DNA from: an uncultured Pseudomonadales bacterium
GTDB lineage: Bacteria > Pseudomonadota > Gammaproteobacteria > Pseudomonadales > Pseudohongiellaceae
Direction: 5' to 3'
DNA length: 64,000 nt
NCBI GenBank assembly: GCA_947259995.1
Contig: CAMYOK010000007.1
Location: 62,001-126,000 of the forward strand
The notes below the pieces were generated by a model. The model ran no database searches, was not told where the DNA came from, and worked only from the letters and a program-made list of their open reading frames with translations. The position numbers and the translations under genes were made by a program. Shown piece after piece: positions 36,798 through 48,624 of this stretch (position 1 is its first letter; every line of letters starts with the position of its first letter).

Positions 36798-37946
36798 ATG
36801 ATTCGTGATCAAGAAATTCTAGACCAACTCGTTGGAATGGTTGATAAATTTGTTAAAGAACGCTTGCTGCCAGCCGAGCAAGAAGTGGCAGAGCAATATC
36901 AAATTCCAGATGAGATTGTCCGCGAGATGAAAGATTTGGGCCTGTTTGGGATGACCATTCCCGAAGAGTACGGCGGCCTTGGCCTGACCATGGAGGAAGA
37001 GATCTATGTCGCCATGTCCCTGGGTCGAACCTCGCCTGCCTTCCGTTCCATTTTAGGCACTAACAACGGCATAGGCTCTGCCGCCGTCGTATTCGACGGC
37101 ACCGAAGAGCAAAAACAACGTTTTCTGCCTAAATATGCCAGCGGCGAGTGGGTCGGTTGCTTCTGCCTTACCGAACCCGATGTCGGCTCGGATGCCGGCG
37201 CCGTGAAAACGACTGCGCGTCGCGATGGTGATCACTATGTGATTAATGGCACCAAACGCTATATTACTAATGGCCCTGTCGCCGATACTTTCAACGTAAT
37301 GGCGCGCACCAATCCTGAAATCAAAGGGGCACGTGGCATCTCTGCATTCATTGTAGAAAAAGGCACACCTGGCATCACCCTTGGGGCAATCGATAAGAAG
37401 ATGGGGCAAGCTGGGTCGCTCACCTGTGATGTGATCTTCGAAGATGTTCGCGTCCCGGCAGAAAATCTCATAGGCGAGGAAGGGCAAGGCTTTATTACGG
37501 CCATGAAGGTTCTCGATCGCGGACGCCTGCATATCTCCGGTGTTAGTGTCGGGGTAGCAGAACGCCTTATAGAAGACGCCTTAGAGTTCGCCATCAACCG
37601 CAAACAGTTTGGCGTCGCCATAGCAGAACATCAATTGATTCAAGCAATGCTGGCGGATTCCAAGACCGAAACCTACGCCGCCCGTTGCATGGTGCTAGAA
37701 ACCGCCAGAGCTCGCGATGCAGGCAAAAACGTCAGTACCGAGTCCGCCGCCTGCAAACTATTCGCCACGGAAATGGTGGGGCGAGTCGCAGATAGAGCAG
37801 TACAGATCCACGGCGGCGCCGGCTATATTTCCGAGTACGCGGTCGAGCGTTTCTATCGCGACGTGAGGCTCTTTAGGCTGTATGAAGGCACTAGCCAAAT
37901 CCAGCAGCTCATTATCGCGCGTAACATGATCAAAGCCGCTAGTTAA
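36798..37946 (+). CDS. Acyl-CoA dehydrogenase
   Basis: 382 residues, close to the short/medium-chain acyl-CoA dehydrogenase type. Blocks: FGMTIPEEYGGLGLTMEEE, GCFCLTEPDVGSDAGAVKTT, GTKRYITNGPVADTFNVMAR, GQAGSLTCDVIFEDVRVP, RKQFGVAIAEHQLIQAMLAD, and AVQIHGGAGYISEYAVERFY followed by RLYEGTSQIQQLIIARNM. In this class the catalytic Glu is the one in YEGTS. AGAGGA lies 6 nt before the ATG. It is divergent from the thiolase operon and presumably shares its control. Confidence 0.92.
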   Translation: MIRDQEILDQLVGMVDKFVKERLLPAEQEVAEQYQIPDEIVREMKDLGLFGMTIPEEYGGLGLTMEEEIYVAMSLGRTSPAFRSILGTNNGIGSAAVVFDGTEEQKQRFLPKYASGEWVGCFCLTEPDVGSDAGAVKTTARRDGDHYVINGTKRYITNGPVADTFNVMARTNPEIKGARGISAFIVEKGTPGITLGAIDKKMGQAGSLTCDVIFEDVRVPAENLIGEEGQGFITAMKVLDRGRLHISGVSVGVAERLIEDALEFAINRKQFGVAIAEHQLIQAMLADSKTETYAARCMVLETARARDAGKNVSTESAACKLFATEMVGRVADRAVQIHGGAGYISEYAVERFYRDVRLFRLYEGTSQIQQLIIARNMIKAAS

Positions 37947-38126
37947 TTAGCCCGGCATGCAAGCCGAAATTGTGCAGATTTGACTTGAAATCTGGGGGAA
38001 AAACCCTAAACTCCCCGTCCTTAAATTTTTTTGAGTCCACTGCGGGTTGCATGCCCGTTTAATTCAACTAGGCGTTCAGATCGCAAGCAGCGCGATCGCA
38101 TTCGCCAAAATTTTAGGGCAAGGAAT

Positions 38127-38633
38127 ATGACTAAAATTTTACCGCTTAAAAAACCGGCTACGACCGAGATAAATAGCGCTAATGAGAACGAATGGCCTAC
38201 GTTTGAGAATGCCGATGAGCAATCACCTGCCGATCATTTCATTCATCGCAATGGCTTAGAGTTTGCTGGCACCCATCTTTTGATCGACTTCTGGGATGCT
38301 CGCCACCTCGATGACATCGAATTAATGGAATCCCGCTTTCGAGAATGTGTAGCGGTCTGCGGCGCCACCTTACTGCATATCCACTTGCATCACTTTACTC
38401 CGAACGGCGGCATCTCCGGCGTGGCGGTGCTAGCAGAGTCACACATCAGCGTGCACACTTGGCCCGAGCGCGGCTATGCGGCATTCGACATCTTCATGTG
38501 CGGTGACGCGCAACCAGAGAAAGCCATCCCTATTCTCAAACAGGCGTTCAAACCCGAGAAGATAACGGTAGGCGAGCAGCTACGCGGCTTAACCCAAGAC
38601 GAATACTCGCCTGACTTGAGCGAGGCGCAATGA
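38127..38633 (+). CDS. speD: S-adenosylmethionine decarboxylase proenzyme
   Basis: Makes decarboxylated SAM, the aminopropyl donor for spermidine. 168 residues from the ATG at 38127, which has AAGGAAT ahead; the frame is open to 38031. The self-cleavage site is visible: Ser105 in [15 protein letters not shown] becomes the pyruvoyl group, and His and Cys of the active site are in ISVHTW and DIFMCGD. It belongs to the short class 1B prokaryotic type but has about 50 extra N-terminal residues. It overlaps speE as ATGA. Upstream, GGCATGCAA (37954-37962) and TTGCATGCC (38047-38055) form a 9-bp inverted repeat in the leader region. Confidence 0.93.
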   Translation: MTKILPLKKPATTEINSANENEWPTFENADEQSPADHFIHRNGLEFAGTHLLIDFWDARHLDDIELMESRFRECVAVCGATLLHIHLHHFTPNGGISGVAVLAESHISVHTWPERGYAAFDIFMCGDAQPEKAIPILKQAFKPEKITVGEQLRGLTQDEYSPDLSEAQ

Positions 38634-39487
38634 TGCCAGCTTCTGAGCGCTTTACAGAAACGCTGTATAGCGCCTATGGCCAGACTCTAAGCGTCGATGA
38701 AAAACTCTATGAAGAGCGCTCGGAACACCAGCATTTACTCATCTTTCGCAATGCGCTATTCGGCACAGTATTGGTACTCGACGGCGTGGTGCAAACCACT
38801 GAAAAAGATGAGTTTATTTATCATGAGATGATGACACACGTGCCCCTGCTGGCGCACGGAGCTGCCCGGCGAGTGCTCATCATTGGCGGTGGCGATGGGG
38901 GTATTTTGCGTGAGGTGTGCAAGCACCGTAATGTTGAACACATCACCCAAGTTGAGATCGATCCCGCGGTCGTCGAGCTGTCCAAGCAGTATCTACCAAA
39001 ACATAGCAATGGCGCCTTTGACGACCCGCGACTCAATCTGATCATCGGTGATGGCTACCGCTTTGTGCAAGAGACTGACGAACGCTTCGATGTCATCATT
39101 TCTGACTCGACAGACCCCGAGGGGCCTGCCCAAGTACTGTTTAGCAGTCCGTTTTACTCAGGCTGCAAGCGCAGTCTGCGCCCTGGCGGTATATTCGTGG
39201 CACAGAACGGCGTGGCATTTATGCAAACCGACGAGCTACTAACCAGCGCCCAGCGCCTTGGCCCACTGTTTGCGGATTGCAGCTTTTATTTAGCCGCCGT
39301 CCCCACCTATGCAGGCGGACAAATGGCCTTCGCATGGGCCAGTGACGATGCGAAGCTTCGCCAAGTGGACATCGACACCCTTGTTAAACGCTGGCGCGAA
39401 ACTGCCATCAAGAGCTGTTACTATACTCCAGAGATTCATCGCGCTTCCTTCGCTTTACCGCAGTATTTGCGAGACTTACAACTCTAA
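38630..39487 (+). CDS. speE: Spermidine synthase
   Basis: Aminopropyltransferase making spermidine from putrescine and decarboxylated SAM, 285 residues. Family blocks: [57 protein letters not shown], and [20 protein letters not shown] with the catalytic Asp. The start overlaps the speD stop, so the two enzymes are made in step. Confidence 0.95.
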   Translation: MMPASERFTETLYSAYGQTLSVDEKLYEERSEHQHLLIFRNALFGTVLVLDGVVQTTEKDEFIYHEMMTHVPLLAHGAARRVLIIGGGDGGILREVCKHRNVEHITQVEIDPAVVELSKQYLPKHSNGAFDDPRLNLIIGDGYRFVQETDERFDVIISDSTDPEGPAQVLFSSPFYSGCKRSLRPGGIFVAQNGVAFMQTDELLTSAQRLGPLFADCSFYLAAVPTYAGGQMAFAWASDDAKLRQVDIDTLVKRWRETAIKSCYYTPEIHRASFALPQYLRDLQL

Positions 39488-39542
39488 TACTCGGCGGGTC
39501 GGTGGGGCGCTCCAGCATTGGTAAGGGAGTACAGTCCGCACT

Positions 39543-40307
39543 ATGTCCGCCGCTCAGTTCACGCTTCTAAGTCTCAATATCCACAAAGGATTTGCGCTCG
39601 GCCCTAAGCGACTCGTACTCAATAAGATACGCGAATGTCTTCGTGAAAGCGGCGCAAGTATCGTGTTTCTACAAGAGGTTGTTGGCGACAATCAAAGGCA
39701 TCAGAAAGACCTTGCTGCCTGGCCATCGGAATCGCAGTTAGAGTTTCTCGCCGATAGCGTCTGGCACCATCATGCCTACGGCAAGAATGCCATCTATCAA
39801 CACGGGCATCACGGCAATGCCATCCTCAGCGCTATGCCCTTCGAACAATGGGATAACGTCAACGCCTCGATCCATAGCTTTTCCCAACGGGGGTTTTTAC
39901 ACGGGACGATTGCCGGCAATATTCACCTGATTTGCGTGCATTTGGGCTTATTAGAGAGCGAACGAAAACTGCAGATCAATCATCTGATCGAGCATATACA
40001 CCGCACCATCCCGAGCGATGAACCCTTTATTCTTGCCGGCGACTTCAATGATTGGCGCGGCACTGCCCATAAACGACTTCTCACACAACTCCACGTGCAG
40101 GAAGTTCATGAGTGCGCGCACGGTCGCCTTGCTAGGACCTACCCTGCATTCTTGCCGATGTTGTCGATGGACAGAATCTATGTGCGTGGTTTCAAGATTG
40201 AACAATGCAGCAGCATCGCCGGAAGCCATTGGCGGGACTTTTCTGATCACAAAGCATTGGTTGCTAAAGTTCACCTACTGGGGCAGAGCAGCAAAGGAGC
40301 AGCATGA
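39543..40307 (+). CDS. Endonuclease/exonuclease/phosphatase family protein
   Basis: Metal-dependent phosphoesterase fold, 254 residues, no signal peptide. Catalytic residues: LLSLNIHKGF, FLQEVVGDN (Glu), HHGNAILSAMP, FILAGDFNDW (Asp and Asn), LSMDRIYVRG and SDHKALVAKV (Asp-His). It overlaps the cardiolipin synthase gene by 4 bp (ATGA). The same pairing, ybhP with clsB, is found in E. coli, so a role in phospholipid metabolism is likelier than DNA repair. The substrate is unknown. Confidence 0.88.
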   Translation: MSAAQFTLLSLNIHKGFALGPKRLVLNKIRECLRESGASIVFLQEVVGDNQRHQKDLAAWPSESQLEFLADSVWHHHAYGKNAIYQHGHHGNAILSAMPFEQWDNVNASIHSFSQRGFLHGTIAGNIHLICVHLGLLESERKLQINHLIEHIHRTIPSDEPFILAGDFNDWRGTAHKRLLTQLHVQEVHECAHGRLARTYPAFLPMLSMDRIYVRGFKIEQCSSIAGSHWRDFSDHKALVAKVHLLGQSSKGAA

Positions 40308-41722
40308 GTCTCGAGCAAAGCATCTTTTGGATTATTCCACCGCTGCATATCTTACTTGCGATTGCGGCATCTGCGCATGCCTTGCTCAACAAAGCAGACT
40401 CGCGCGGGGCGTTTGGCTGGATTGCACTGTGCATCATTCTTCCGCTAGCCGGCTCGATTCTTTATCTTATTTTTGGCATTAATCGTGTTAACTCTGCCGC
40501 ACAAAGGCACTATATCACCAAGCTTTACAAGGACTCCTCGGACACCATAAAAGAGCCCGTTGGCACCCATTTCCGCCCTCTATCGATGGTCGGTGAACGC
40601 GTCGTTGGAAAAGGGCTCAGTTCCTGCGACAAGGTGGACATCCTAGTCAACGGCGAGGAGCTATACCCTTCGATGTTAGAGGCTATTGAAAACGCCAAGG
40701 AATGCGTGCTTCTTGGCACCTATATTTTCGATCGTGATGAAACGGGCATGAGGTTTGTGAAAGCACTCGCAGCGGCAAAGCAGCGAGGCGTCGAAACAAA
40801 GGTGATTGTCGACGGCATGGGTGAGTGGATGGGCTTGCACAGAATTGGCCAAGTACTGCATAAATACGACCTCCCGTTCGTACGCTTTAACCCTATCACT
40901 CTTATCCCCCCCGCACTGAACATCAATCTTCGCAGTCACCGCAAGGTGTTAGTCGTGGATCATCAATATGCGTTCACGGGGGGAGCGAATATTGGCGACC
41001 GCCATCTTGCTGAGCGCAGCGACAACGCTCATCGTGTGCAGGACATTCACTTTCGTCTGCAAGGGCGCATCGTAGACGAGCTAGAATGGGCATTTCGTCG
41101 CGACTGGTATTATTGCAATAACTCAGTACAGCCAGCCCCGTTCAAGCATCGCAATCCAAATCGTCCTGAGTCTCGCATCTGGAGCAGATTGATTCTAGAC
41201 GGCCCTAACAAGTCTCTCGATCGACTCAGTGACTTGATGCTTGGAGTGATCAGTGCCGCCAAAGAACGAGTGTGGATAATGACCCCCTACTTCATCCCAA
41301 CGGCTGATCTAATCGGCGCCCTAGTCGGAGCGCATTTGCGCGGTGTGGATGTGCAAATTTTATTGCCCGGCGAAAACAATATTAAGCCGGCACATTGGGC
41401 TTCTCGCAATATACTGCGCTTTATTCTAGAGAATGATATCCAAATCGCTTACCAAGAACCGCCCTTTATTCATTCGAAGATATTACTGGTAGACGAGCAA
41501 TACTCCCTGATCGGGTCGGCCAATATGGACCCTAGAAGTTTACGGCTTAACTATGAGATTGGGGTGGAGCTTTTTGACCAAACGCTCAACCAACATTTGA
41601 GTGAGTATTTCGTCAAACGACGCGCCAAAGCAAGACCAGTTACAAAAGAGGAAATCGCTAACCGCAGCCTCCCTGTGCGCTTACGAGATGCCCTCGCTTG
41701 GCTATTTTCACCCTATCTATAA
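40304..41722 (+). CDS. cls: Cardiolipin synthase
   Basis: Inner-membrane phospholipase-D-family enzyme that condenses phosphatidyl donors to cardiolipin, 472 residues. Two N-terminal hydrophobic segments (FWIIPPLHILLAIAASAHAL and FGWIALCIILPLAGSILYLI, the PLDc_N region) are followed by two HKD motifs: HRKVLVVDHQYAFTGGANIG near residue 212 and HSKILLVDEQYSLIGSANMD near 390. Length and two-helix start match ClsA. Coupled to the EEP gene. Confidence 0.93.
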   Translation: MSLEQSIFWIIPPLHILLAIAASAHALLNKADSRGAFGWIALCIILPLAGSILYLIFGINRVNSAAQRHYITKLYKDSSDTIKEPVGTHFRPLSMVGERVVGKGLSSCDKVDILVNGEELYPSMLEAIENAKECVLLGTYIFDRDETGMRFVKALAAAKQRGVETKVIVDGMGEWMGLHRIGQVLHKYDLPFVRFNPITLIPPALNINLRSHRKVLVVDHQYAFTGGANIGDRHLAERSDNAHRVQDIHFRLQGRIVDELEWAFRRDWYYCNNSVQPAPFKHRNPNRPESRIWSRLILDGPNKSLDRLSDLMLGVISAAKERVWIMTPYFIPTADLIGALVGAHLRGVDVQILLPGENNIKPAHWASRNILRFILENDIQIAYQEPPFIHSKILLVDEQYSLIGSANMDPRSLRLNYEIGVELFDQTLNQHLSEYFVKRRAKARPVTKEEIANRSLPVRLRDALAWLFSPYL

Positions 41723-41801
41723 TCCCCTGCCCCCTTGCTTCTAATAGTGGCAATTCTCGTTTACACTGAAGTGGAACAAGGATGCCAATTAGGAGCTAGT
41801 C

Positions 41802-42239
41802 ATGAGTACTTACAAGAATCTGTTAGTCGCTATCGATTTGTCAGACGAGTCATCCAAAGTCATACAACGAGCTCGAAAACTTGCCGGAGGCGACTGTGGC
41901 AAGCTTAGCCTTATCCATGTCGTAGAACCCATCGCCGCCGCCTACCCAATCGACGCGTACGCGATCAATATCAGCAAAATGCAAGAAGAAGCCATGCAGA
42001 TCGCCGCTGATCGGCTCGCCGAGATTGGTAAGGAATACACGATCCCGAGCACACATCACTACACAGTAGTGGGCTCTGCCGCGACAGAGATCCGCGCCAA
42101 AGCCGAAGAGGTCGATGCCGACCTTATCGTCATTGGTAGTCATGGCCGATCTGGCTGGAAACTACTGCTAGGCTCTACTGCCAACAAGGTGTTACATGGT
42201 TCTAAATGCGATGTACTAACCGTCCACGTAGGTGACTGA
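41802..42239 (+). CDS. Universal stress protein UspA family
   Basis: Small cytoplasmic nucleotide-binding stress protein, 145 residues. N-terminal YKNLLVAIDLSDESSKVIQR and the ATP-binding motif GSHGRSGWKLLLGSTANKVL (G-2x-G-9x-G-S/T) are complete. It ends 9 bp before fadH, suggesting joint transcription. AGGAG lies upstream of the ATG. Confidence 0.92.
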   Translation: MSTYKNLLVAIDLSDESSKVIQRARKLAGGDCGKLSLIHVVEPIAAAYPIDAYAINISKMQEEAMQIAADRLAEIGKEYTIPSTHHYTVVGSAATEIRAKAEEVDADLIVIGSHGRSGWKLLLGSTANKVLHGSKCDVLTVHVGD

Positions 42240-44264
<2,025 letters not shown>

Positions 44265-44302
44265 CACGCCGTCAGAGTCATTGACTGGGTGTCAACGCTC
44301 GC

Positions 44303-45229
44303 TCAACGTCCTAGCAAATTCGCCGGCGAGAATTGATCGGTCAGCACGCGGCGCGTTTGATCCCAATCGGGTCGGGTCCCCATTCGCGCAGGGAACTCAA
44401 GAATATCGACACCATAAGACTTTAAGGGCTCATACAGTGGCTGCGCATTCACTTTCAACTGACCTTGGTTAGGCAATGGTTGTTGCTGCGCGATAATAAC
44501 GCGATTACCAGAGCCGCTCATTTTCAAATTGAAGAAGTCGCCAAACACCGCACGATAAGTCTCGGACTCATGGGCGTATAGATTACTGGTAGAGAAAGTA
44601 TTGGAAACCAGAACACCGTCTGGAGTTAACACCTGCTTAACCTCTTCTAAAAACTCTTGGGTCAGCATGTGCTCAGGAATGTACTCACCTGTAAACGCAT
44701 CCAATACCACGAAGTCGAATTTACGCCCCTGTAGACCAGCGCGTTTAATAAACACGCGAGCATCAACCACGTGAGTTTGCACCTTCTCGTTTTCTGTGTA
44801 GGCAAAAAACTCCTTTGCCACATTCACAACCGCTTGGTCGATCTCTAACACTTCGATAGTCGCATCTGGGTATAGCTCGTGTAAGGCCGCGGGGAGTGTC
44901 CCCCCTCCTAACCCAGCAATCAGAATGGATTTAGGATTGGGGTTCACCAGCAATCCTGCCATAGTCATCTTGGCATAGTGAAAGACAAACTCTTTCGGGT
45001 TACGCATATTCATACAGGTTTGATTGCGCTCGCCACGCACGGCGTTAAACAATAAGCAGCGTCGACCATCGACTTCTGTCACGAAGATATTGCGGTAAAC
45101 AGAACGCTCTTCGTGCAGCGTCTCGGCACTCACAACTCCTGTCACCAATGAGGCCAAGCTGACTAGGGCAAACAATACACATTGACGCCATTGGCCAAAG
45201 GCTCGGTATAAAGTGTTATTAGCTTTCAT
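44303..45229 (-). CDS. Membrane-anchored spermidine-synthase-like protein
   Basis: 309 residues. One N-terminal hydrophobic helix (CVLFALVSLASLVTGVVSA) is followed by a spermidine-synthase-type Rossmann domain: ILIAGLGGGTLPAALHELYP, IEVLEIDQAVVNVAKEFFAY and FDFVVLDAFTGEYIPEHML. The ATG at 45229 has GGAG 9 nt ahead and lies 11 bp inside the end of the upstream membrane gene. In many bacteria the two parts are one chain, so here the pair looks like a natural split or an old frameshift. The helix could be a signal peptide, which would place the enzyme domain outside the cytoplasm. True aminopropyl transfer is unproven. Confidence 0.8.
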   Translation of the reverse strand: MKANNTLYRAFGQWRQCVLFALVSLASLVTGVVSAETLHEERSVYRNIFVTEVDGRRCLLFNAVRGERNQTCMNMRNPKEFVFHYAKMTMAGLLVNPNPKSILIAGLGGGTLPAALHELYPDATIEVLEIDQAVVNVAKEFFAYTENEKVQTHVVDARVFIKRAGLQGRKFDFVVLDAFTGEYIPEHMLTQEFLEEVKQVLTPDGVLVSNTFSTSNLYAHESETYRAVFGDFFNLKMSGSGNRVIIAQQQPLPNQGQLKVNAQPLYEPLKSYGVDILEFPARMGTRPDWDQTRRVLTDQFSPANLLGR

Positions 45230-45869
45230 AGCGTTGAACTCCTGCTGCCTCTTGCGAAGGTAGCTTATGAACGATAGTGATCGCTGCTGCACACATCAAC
45301 AGAACCGCAACCGCTCCCCACATGATTGTGTCGATTTCAAACCAAAGAACAAAATAGAACGAGGTCATCAGAGTACCAAGGGCGCTGCCGAGGGTCGAGA
45401 CGAAATATAATAGGCCAGCCATGCGCCCACTGTTCTCCTCCGAGCTTACCAACAGCCGAATGGAGTAGGGCGACACCATGCCCATCAGGCAAATGGGCGC
45501 AAAATAGAGCAGGATTGCCGCAAGTAAGGAGCCATAGCGTGGGTCCTCGATGCTCAAGAACACCTGCGTCATCGTCCATTCAGCAAAGAAGATAATGGGT
45601 AGAGAGAGCAGCGCCGACAACATAAAGAATGACGCGAATATCTTATGACTGGGATTTCTGGAAGACAGCCTGCCCCCCCATAAATACCCCAATGAGAGCG
45701 ACAACATGAAAATGGTGATAATACTGCCCCAAACATAGACGCTGGTGCCGAAGTAAGGTGATAACACGCGCCCCCCAAGGAGCTCTATCGTCATAATGAT
45801 GAAGCCGTTGAAAAACGCTGCGCAGACTATCACTTTTTGCATCAAACTGGTTTTACTGGATTGGGTCAC
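45219..45869 (-). CDS. Membrane domain partner of spermidine-synthase-like protein
   Basis: 216 residues with six hydrophobic segments, matching the N-terminal membrane half of fused transporter/spermidine-synthase proteins: FNGFIIMTIELLGGRVLSPY, FGTSVYVWGSIITIFMLSLS, APICLMGMVSPYSIRLL, GRMAGLLYFVSTLGSALGTL. It starts with GTG. Its stop overlaps the start of the catalytic partner by 11 bp, and the partner carries what would be the seventh helix. Function is not known; a link to polyamine or methyl transfer at the membrane is inference. Confidence 0.75.
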   Translation of the reverse strand: MTQSSKTSLMQKVIVCAAFFNGFIIMTIELLGGRVLSPYFGTSVYVWGSIITIFMLSLSLGYLWGGRLSSRNPSHKIFASFFMLSALLSLPIIFFAEWTMTQVFLSIEDPRYGSLLAAILLYFAPICLMGMVSPYSIRLLVSSEENSGRMAGLLYFVSTLGSALGTLMTSFYFVLWFEIDTIMWGAVAVLLMCAAAITIVHKLPSQEAAGVQRYES

Positions 45870-46133
45870 TTTATTTTCTTCTTGTTGAGGTCAGGTAGGT
45901 GGAGATGACCAGACGGGCCAAGGGTCGGACATCACCCCACAGCGGGGCTAATTGAGCTGCCTGAAAATACGTTATCTCCTGCAATGGGTCAAGAATTTGC
46001 CAATATAGAGTAGCAGGCGTATCCTTGCGGCGCTTTTACTGCACAAAGCGAACAAACCCTCGCTTGCATTCAAAAAGAACCCAATTAAGCTCAATTTCGT
46101 TCACCCTCCCCGATTGGGCTTAGGAACGTCACG

Positions 46134-47549
46134 ATGTCCGAAACCAGCGCCACTAATTCGATAAAGCCAGTCGCGCGGCTCAGCTTGATGAAGCTGGCAG
46201 GCCCCACAATCGTTGGTAATTTATTGCTATCGATGGTGCACCTTGCCGCTATCAAAATTGTGGGAAGTTTGGGTGACGGCGCCGTGGCCGCCGTCATCGC
46301 TGCGGATCGAATCTATATGGCGATCCAACTCATTGTCTTCTCGATTACCGTTGCCACCACTGCAATGGTGGCATATGCATGGGGTGCGAAAAACCAAGAA
46401 GAGGCCGACAGAGTCGTCAAGCTATCGATCCTCATCACCATGGGAGTTTCGCTTGGCCTATGCGTCCTCATGCAGTTTGTAGCGTCGCCACTGGTGGGGA
46501 TTTTCGGCTTGCAGGGGGAGCATCTCGTCAACGCAGCCGAATACTTAAAGATCTTGATCTATTTTAATGTGTTTTTCTCGTTCCTCGCCGTCATTGGCGC
46601 GGGGCTACGCGCGGCAGGAGACGCCCTCACTCCAGTCTGGGTGATCGCCCTCGGTAACATCATCAACGTCGCCCTTGCCTATGCATTGGTTTATGGCGCA
46701 TTTGGTTTTCCGCAAGTAGGAATATTAGGGGCTGCATACGCCTCGGGCATTTCTTACACCTTGGCTGCAGCCTTGTTCCTCATCCTATGGCAATCGCAGC
46801 GCCTAATCATTAAGCCTATTAAACAAACTTTCTATAGCGCAGAGCGAATGGCACAGCTAGTGCGTATCGCAGTGCCCGCAGGGATCGAGCAGACCCTCTT
46901 TAATACCTCGATCATCACCTTCATGTGGGTAGTGTCATTGTTTGGCACTGAGGCGTTTACTGCCTATGGTATCGGCGTCAACATCCTCTCACTCTCGATT
47001 GTAATCGGCCTCGGTTTCTCGATCGCCACCTCGACGATGGTTGGCCAACATTTGGGGGCAAAACAAGCTGAAGAGGCGGAGAAAGTTACATGGCGCAACC
47101 TGCGCATCGCCTTTGCCATCATGTTAGCTTTAGCGCTCATTCTCGGCATCAATGCGCGGCTCATCGGTAGCTTCTTTGTCACGAGCGAGGCCATACTCGA
47201 CAATCTAGTCGCCCTCACCATCATGGTCGCCATTGTACAACCGATGATGGCCATCGAATTTACCCTAGGTGGTGCCTTGCGTGGCGCTGGAGACACTCGC
47301 TCACCGGCGAAGATCATGTTCTCGGGGATATTCCTAGGCCGCGTAGTGATGACCGCGATCTTCTACTTCGCCGGCATGGGCATCTATTGGATTTATGCGG
47401 CACTGATCGCTGACTACGTGATCAAGTCGAGCATGTACCTGCATATCTTTAAGAAAGGTAAATGGAAACGTGCATTCGAACGCAGTGCGCGCAAACGATT
47501 GAAGAAAAAGGCCGCAGCTAGCGGCTCAAAGGTCGGTCTTAGCAATTAA
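46134..47549 (+). CDS. MATE family efflux transporter
   Basis: Cation-coupled multidrug/toxin exporter, 471 residues and twelve predicted helices. Family blocks: KLAGPTIVGNLLLSMVHLAA, GAGLRAAGDALTPVWVIALG, GIEQTLFNTSIITFMWVVS, GGALRGAGDTRSPAKIMFSG. It ends in a basic tail (KRAFERSARKRLKKKAAAS). TAGGAA lies upstream of the ATG. Its last 24 bp overlap the convergent phosphotransferase gene. Confidence 0.93.
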   Translation: MSETSATNSIKPVARLSLMKLAGPTIVGNLLLSMVHLAAIKIVGSLGDGAVAAVIAADRIYMAIQLIVFSITVATTAMVAYAWGAKNQEEADRVVKLSILITMGVSLGLCVLMQFVASPLVGIFGLQGEHLVNAAEYLKILIYFNVFFSFLAVIGAGLRAAGDALTPVWVIALGNIINVALAYALVYGAFGFPQVGILGAAYASGISYTLAAALFLILWQSQRLIIKPIKQTFYSAERMAQLVRIAVPAGIEQTLFNTSIITFMWVVSLFGTEAFTAYGIGVNILSLSIVIGLGFSIATSTMVGQHLGAKQAEEAEKVTWRNLRIAFAIMLALALILGINARLIGSFFVTSEAILDNLVALTIMVAIVQPMMAIEFTLGGALRGAGDTRSPAKIMFSGIFLGRVVMTAIFYFAGMGIYWIYAALIADYVIKSSMYLHIFKKGKWKRAFERSARKRLKKKAAASGSKVGLSN

Positions 47550-48605
47550 CTGTTCGCACATTTTTTGCAAACTGTGAACCTTATGAATCATTGTGGCGAA
47601 ACGCGCATCTTGGGTAAGCCCTTCGTGGTAGCGATAATAGATCTGCTGCCCAATCACCGCTAAGCGGAACATCCCAAAGCAGAAATAAAAATCGATATTC
47701 TCAACTTTCAGACCCGTGCGCTGCGCAAAACGCTCCACTATCTCTGCGCGGGTCGGGGCGCCAGGCACATCACTTGGCATGGCTCGATAACGACGAAAAT
47801 GATCAGGGTCCCCAGCCTCAGCCCAATAGCCAAGTGTGCAGCCTAAGTCCATCAACGGATCACCTACGGTGCTCATCTCCCAATCAAGCACACCTATCAC
47901 CTGCAATGGATCCTGTGCTGACCAGATAACATTATCGAGCTTGAAATCGTTGTGAATAATGCGCGCCACACCACTATCTGCCGGCATTTTGTCGCTCAAC
48001 CACTGCATAGTCTTATCGAAATCTGGGGCATCCGGAGTAATGGCATTTAGATAACGTTTACTCCAACCCTCGACTTGTCGACGCACATAGCCTTCGGGTT
48101 TGCCGAAATTTTCAAGCCCGGCTTTGTGCAAATCTACCGAGTGTAATTCACCCAACACATCAAAGAGATTGAAAAACTGTGTTCGCACTTGCGCAGGCGA
48201 CAATTGCATCTGCGGCGGATAGTCTTTACGAATCACCACCCCTTCGATGCAAGACATCAAGTAGAAATCACACCCTAGAATATCGTGATCTTGGCAGAAG
48301 TGAATCGGGGTTGGCGCATACGGGAACACGCCGTTGCCCAGCGCTGTGAGGACCTTGAATTCGCGCCCCATATCGTGAGCAGACTTCACTTTGCTTCCGA
48401 AGGGAGGGCGGCGCAACACCCACTGTTGCTCACCTACGCTGAGCAGATAAGTAAGATTAGAAAATCCGCCCGGGAATTGTTGCACTTGCAAGGAGTCTAA
48501 TGACGTGCCCAATACTGGCCGCAAGTACTCACGCAAACGAACTAGGTCGAGCTCTTCGCCGGCCCGCACCTGGGTCGCTTTATCTAATAATGCTTGCGTA
48601 CTCAC
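47526..48605 (-). CDS. Phosphotransferase family protein (ACAD10/11-type kinase)
   Basis: Kinase of the aminoglycoside-phosphotransferase fold, 359 residues. The catalytic HxDxxxxN motif is present as IIHNDFKLDNVIWSA and the metal-binding Asp in GVLDWEMSTVGDPLMDLG. The nucleotide loop is FPGGFSNLTYLL. This subtype forms the N-terminal part of ACAD11 and sits next to acyl-CoA dehydrogenases in bacteria, which fits the operon here (two acyl-CoA dehydrogenases and a phosphatase upstream). Probable substrate is a hydroxyacyl-CoA, not an antibiotic. GTG start. It is the last gene of its operon. Confidence 0.88.
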   Translation of the reverse strand: MSTQALLDKATQVRAGEELDLVRLREYLRPVLGTSLDSLQVQQFPGGFSNLTYLLSVGEQQWVLRRPPFGSKVKSAHDMGREFKVLTALGNGVFPYAPTPIHFCQDHDILGCDFYLMSCIEGVVIRKDYPPQMQLSPAQVRTQFFNLFDVLGELHSVDLHKAGLENFGKPEGYVRRQVEGWSKRYLNAITPDAPDFDKTMQWLSDKMPADSGVARIIHNDFKLDNVIWSAQDPLQVIGVLDWEMSTVGDPLMDLGCTLGYWAEAGDPDHFRRYRAMPSDVPGAPTRAEIVERFAQRTGLKVENIDFYFCFGMFRLAVIGQQIYYRYHEGLTQDARFATMIHKVHSLQKMCEQLIAKTDL

Positions 48606-48624
48606 AATATCGGTTACCCCATTC

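Noticed and set aside
28891..37946. A transferred degradation island
   Set aside because: No integrase, repeat, tRNA or clear base-composition shift; genes are ordinary beta-oxidation types.
47526..48605. Aminoglycoside resistance gene
   Set aside because: The APH-fold protein is the ACAD10/11-type and sits in an acyl-CoA dehydrogenase operon.
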